Positions 14,399-14,497 of a stretch of 14,497 bases of DNA are shown piece by piece. The notes under the pieces were generated by a model. That model had not been told where the DNA came from and searched no databases. It saw nothing but the letters and a program-made list of their open reading frames with translations. The stretch is from the NCBI GenBank assembly GCA_002691085.1, contig NZGX01000071.1:5865-20361 (forward strand), read 5' to 3'. Made by a program: the position numbers and the translations under genes. This stretch comes from Rhodospirillaceae bacterium (GTDB taxonomy: Bacteria; Pseudomonadota; Alphaproteobacteria; Rhodospirillales; Rhodospirillaceae). Position 1 is the first letter of the stretch. Each line of letters opens with the position of its first letter.

Positions 14399-14497
14399 CT
14401 TCATCTACAAAACTTTCTTCTGAGTTCTGTTATATATCAGATAATATTTTTAACCTTGTAAAAGATACCCAGGGTGAATACTTCAAAAATATACAGG
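14395..14497 (+). CDS. Unrecognised gene, 5' end only (cut by window end)
   Basis: An ATG at 14395 overlaps the asnB-like stop as ATGA and opens a frame that stays free of stops for 34 codons to the window edge. The visible N-terminus begins MTSSTKLSSEFCYISDN and is not diagnostic of any family I can name. The ATGA overlap, also seen at rlmN-argG and yggT-folD here, supports it as a genuine, translationally coupled member of the glycan operon. Nothing can be said of its function from the piece present. Confidence 0.6.
   Translation, partial: MTSSTKLSSEFCYISDNIFNLVKDTQGEYFKNIQ

Overview
This is an AT-rich bacterial window packed with short, tightly spaced genes. The left half is housekeeping. 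The order end of coaBC, dut, moeB-like, rlmN, argG, together with a folD/yggT pair, resembles AT-rich (often marine) Alphaproteobacteria. That assignment is inferred from gene order and protein character, not from a marker gene. No rRNA, tRNA, CRISPR array, insertion sequence or integrase is visible, and no gap without a gene exceeds about 150 bases.

Region 1 (1-4666, + strand) is a nearly gapless run: the C-terminus of CoaBC (coenzyme A synthesis), dUTPase, a MoeB/ThiF/HesA E1-like adenylyltransferase, RlmN (23S rRNA/tRNA A-methylation), ArgG (arginine synthesis) and a crotonase-fold protein. The first three genes overlap, and rlmN and argG overlap as ATGA. The crotonase lacks both hydratase glutamates and looks like an enoyl-CoA isomerase. 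Region 2 (4672-5885, - strand) is yggT-folD, also joined by an ATGA overlap. An 80-base divergent gap containing a perfect 9-bp inverted repeat leads to a 12-helix MFS exporter on the + strand (5966-7204).

Region 3 (7206-14497) looks like part of a surface-glycan locus, arranged as two divergent operons around a 148-base gap. The leftward operon encodes an N-acetyl-sugar amidotransferase (WbuX/PseA/WbpG type), a HisH-like glutaminase, a HisF-like partner, a left-handed beta-helix acyltransferase and a TauD-type Fe(II)/2-oxoglutarate dioxygenase. The rightward operon encodes a membrane-anchored family 2 glycosyltransferase, an AsnB-type glutamine amidotransferase and the start of a further gene cut by the window end.

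The likely common theme of region 3 is nitrogen decoration of a glycan. HisH would release ammonia, HisF would channel it, and the WbuX-like ATPase would turn an N-acetyl group into an acetamidino group. AsnB could separately amidate a carboxyl sugar or a peptide. The HisF homologue has lost the first catalytic aspartate of imidazole glycerol phosphate synthase but keeps the ammonia-gate residues, which argues against histidine synthesis. The dioxygenase and acyltransferase in the same operon are the least explained part and the best candidates for a new modification step.
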